From contig NZ_JAHKPR010000069.1 in assembly GCF_018860585.1 (NCBI RefSeq), forward strand, positions 59,962-97,596: a stretch of DNA of 37,635 nucleotides, written 5' to 3'. Shown piece after piece: positions 37,541 through 37,635 of the stretch. Both the position numbers and the translations under genes were made by a program. The notes below the pieces were generated by a model that searched no databases, was not told the origin of the DNA, and was given only the letters and a program-made list of their open reading frames with translations. Position 1 is the first letter of the stretch, and each line of letters opens with the position of its first letter. This DNA is from Colwellia sp. E2M01. GTDB taxonomy: Bacteria; Pseudomonadota; Gammaproteobacteria; Enterobacterales; Alteromonadaceae.

Positions 37541-37563
37541 AAAAAAAGCAACCGAAGTTGCTT
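37541..37563 (-). terminator. UUCG-loop terminator for a gene beyond the right edge
   Basis: On the minus strand aagcaac-TTCG-gttgctt is followed by a T-run. The UUCG tetraloop with a C-G closing pair is a classic stable terminator. No minus-strand gene starts within the remaining bases, so the transcript must come from outside the window. Confidence 0.75.
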
Positions 37564-37635
37564 GTTTTAATAATAACATTTGCTGTTTGCCTTAAGCGTT
37601 ATTTTTTACGTATCAGAGCTCACACATCCTAGCAT

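Overview
The window is AT-rich chromosomal DNA of a marine gammaproteobacterium of the Alteromonadales type, most like Colwellia. This assignment rests on protein resemblance, the divergent mrp/metG pair, the rcsF-trmO pair and the dispersed 'accaattccgttaaatta' repeats; no 16S gene is present. Most genes are ordinary housekeeping genes. No phage, IS transposase, plasmid or CRISPR locus was seen.

Layout. 1-1430: a short inverted-repeat element, then a minus-strand stable-RNA operon (tRNA-Ala(GGC) followed by five identical tRNA-Glu(TTC)) with a near-consensus sigma70 promoter bearing a GC-rich discriminator, and a terminator. 1763-7000: yvcK, dcd, mrp/apbC and metG. 7131-9050: rcsF, trmO and a CBM9-like protein as a compact plus-strand cluster. 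9623-12000: a degenerate GGDEF protein, a SlyD-like FKBP isomerase and a DMT/EamA transporter. 12115-17654: sbcD-sbcC, overlapping by ATGA. 17980-20141: a lipoprotein beta-propeller gene broken by a one-base frameshift.

20290-29583 is the most interesting block: a five-gene minus-strand operon made only of transglutaminase-like proteins, circularly permuted ATP-grasp proteins and alpha-E proteins. In transcription order these are TGase-DUF2126, ATP-grasp/alpha-E fusion, TGase, ATP-grasp and alpha-E. The combination has been predicted from comparative genomics to make or ligate a peptide-like product, but its substrate is unknown. Divergent from it lie a SHOCT-domain protein and a zinc-ribbon metallopeptidase (30068-32189) that may belong to the same process. 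A perfect 25-bp palindrome lies between the two arms.

32335-37262: a small unknown protein, the ABC-F ATPase YbiT, the 23S rRNA methyltransferase RlmJ (TTG start) and a membrane-anchored FMN/3Fe-4S glutamate-synthase-like protein. The right end carries the same two repeat motifs as the left end, plus a UUCG-loop terminator for a gene beyond the edge.

Most genes are separated by clear bidirectional terminators, so transcription units can be read with some confidence: tRNA operon; yvcK; mrp-dcd; metG; rcsF-trmO-CBM9; GGDEF-like; slyD; eamA; sbcDC; the TGase/ATP-grasp operon; SHOCT and peptidase; small ORF; ybiT; rlmJ; and the gltB-like gene.
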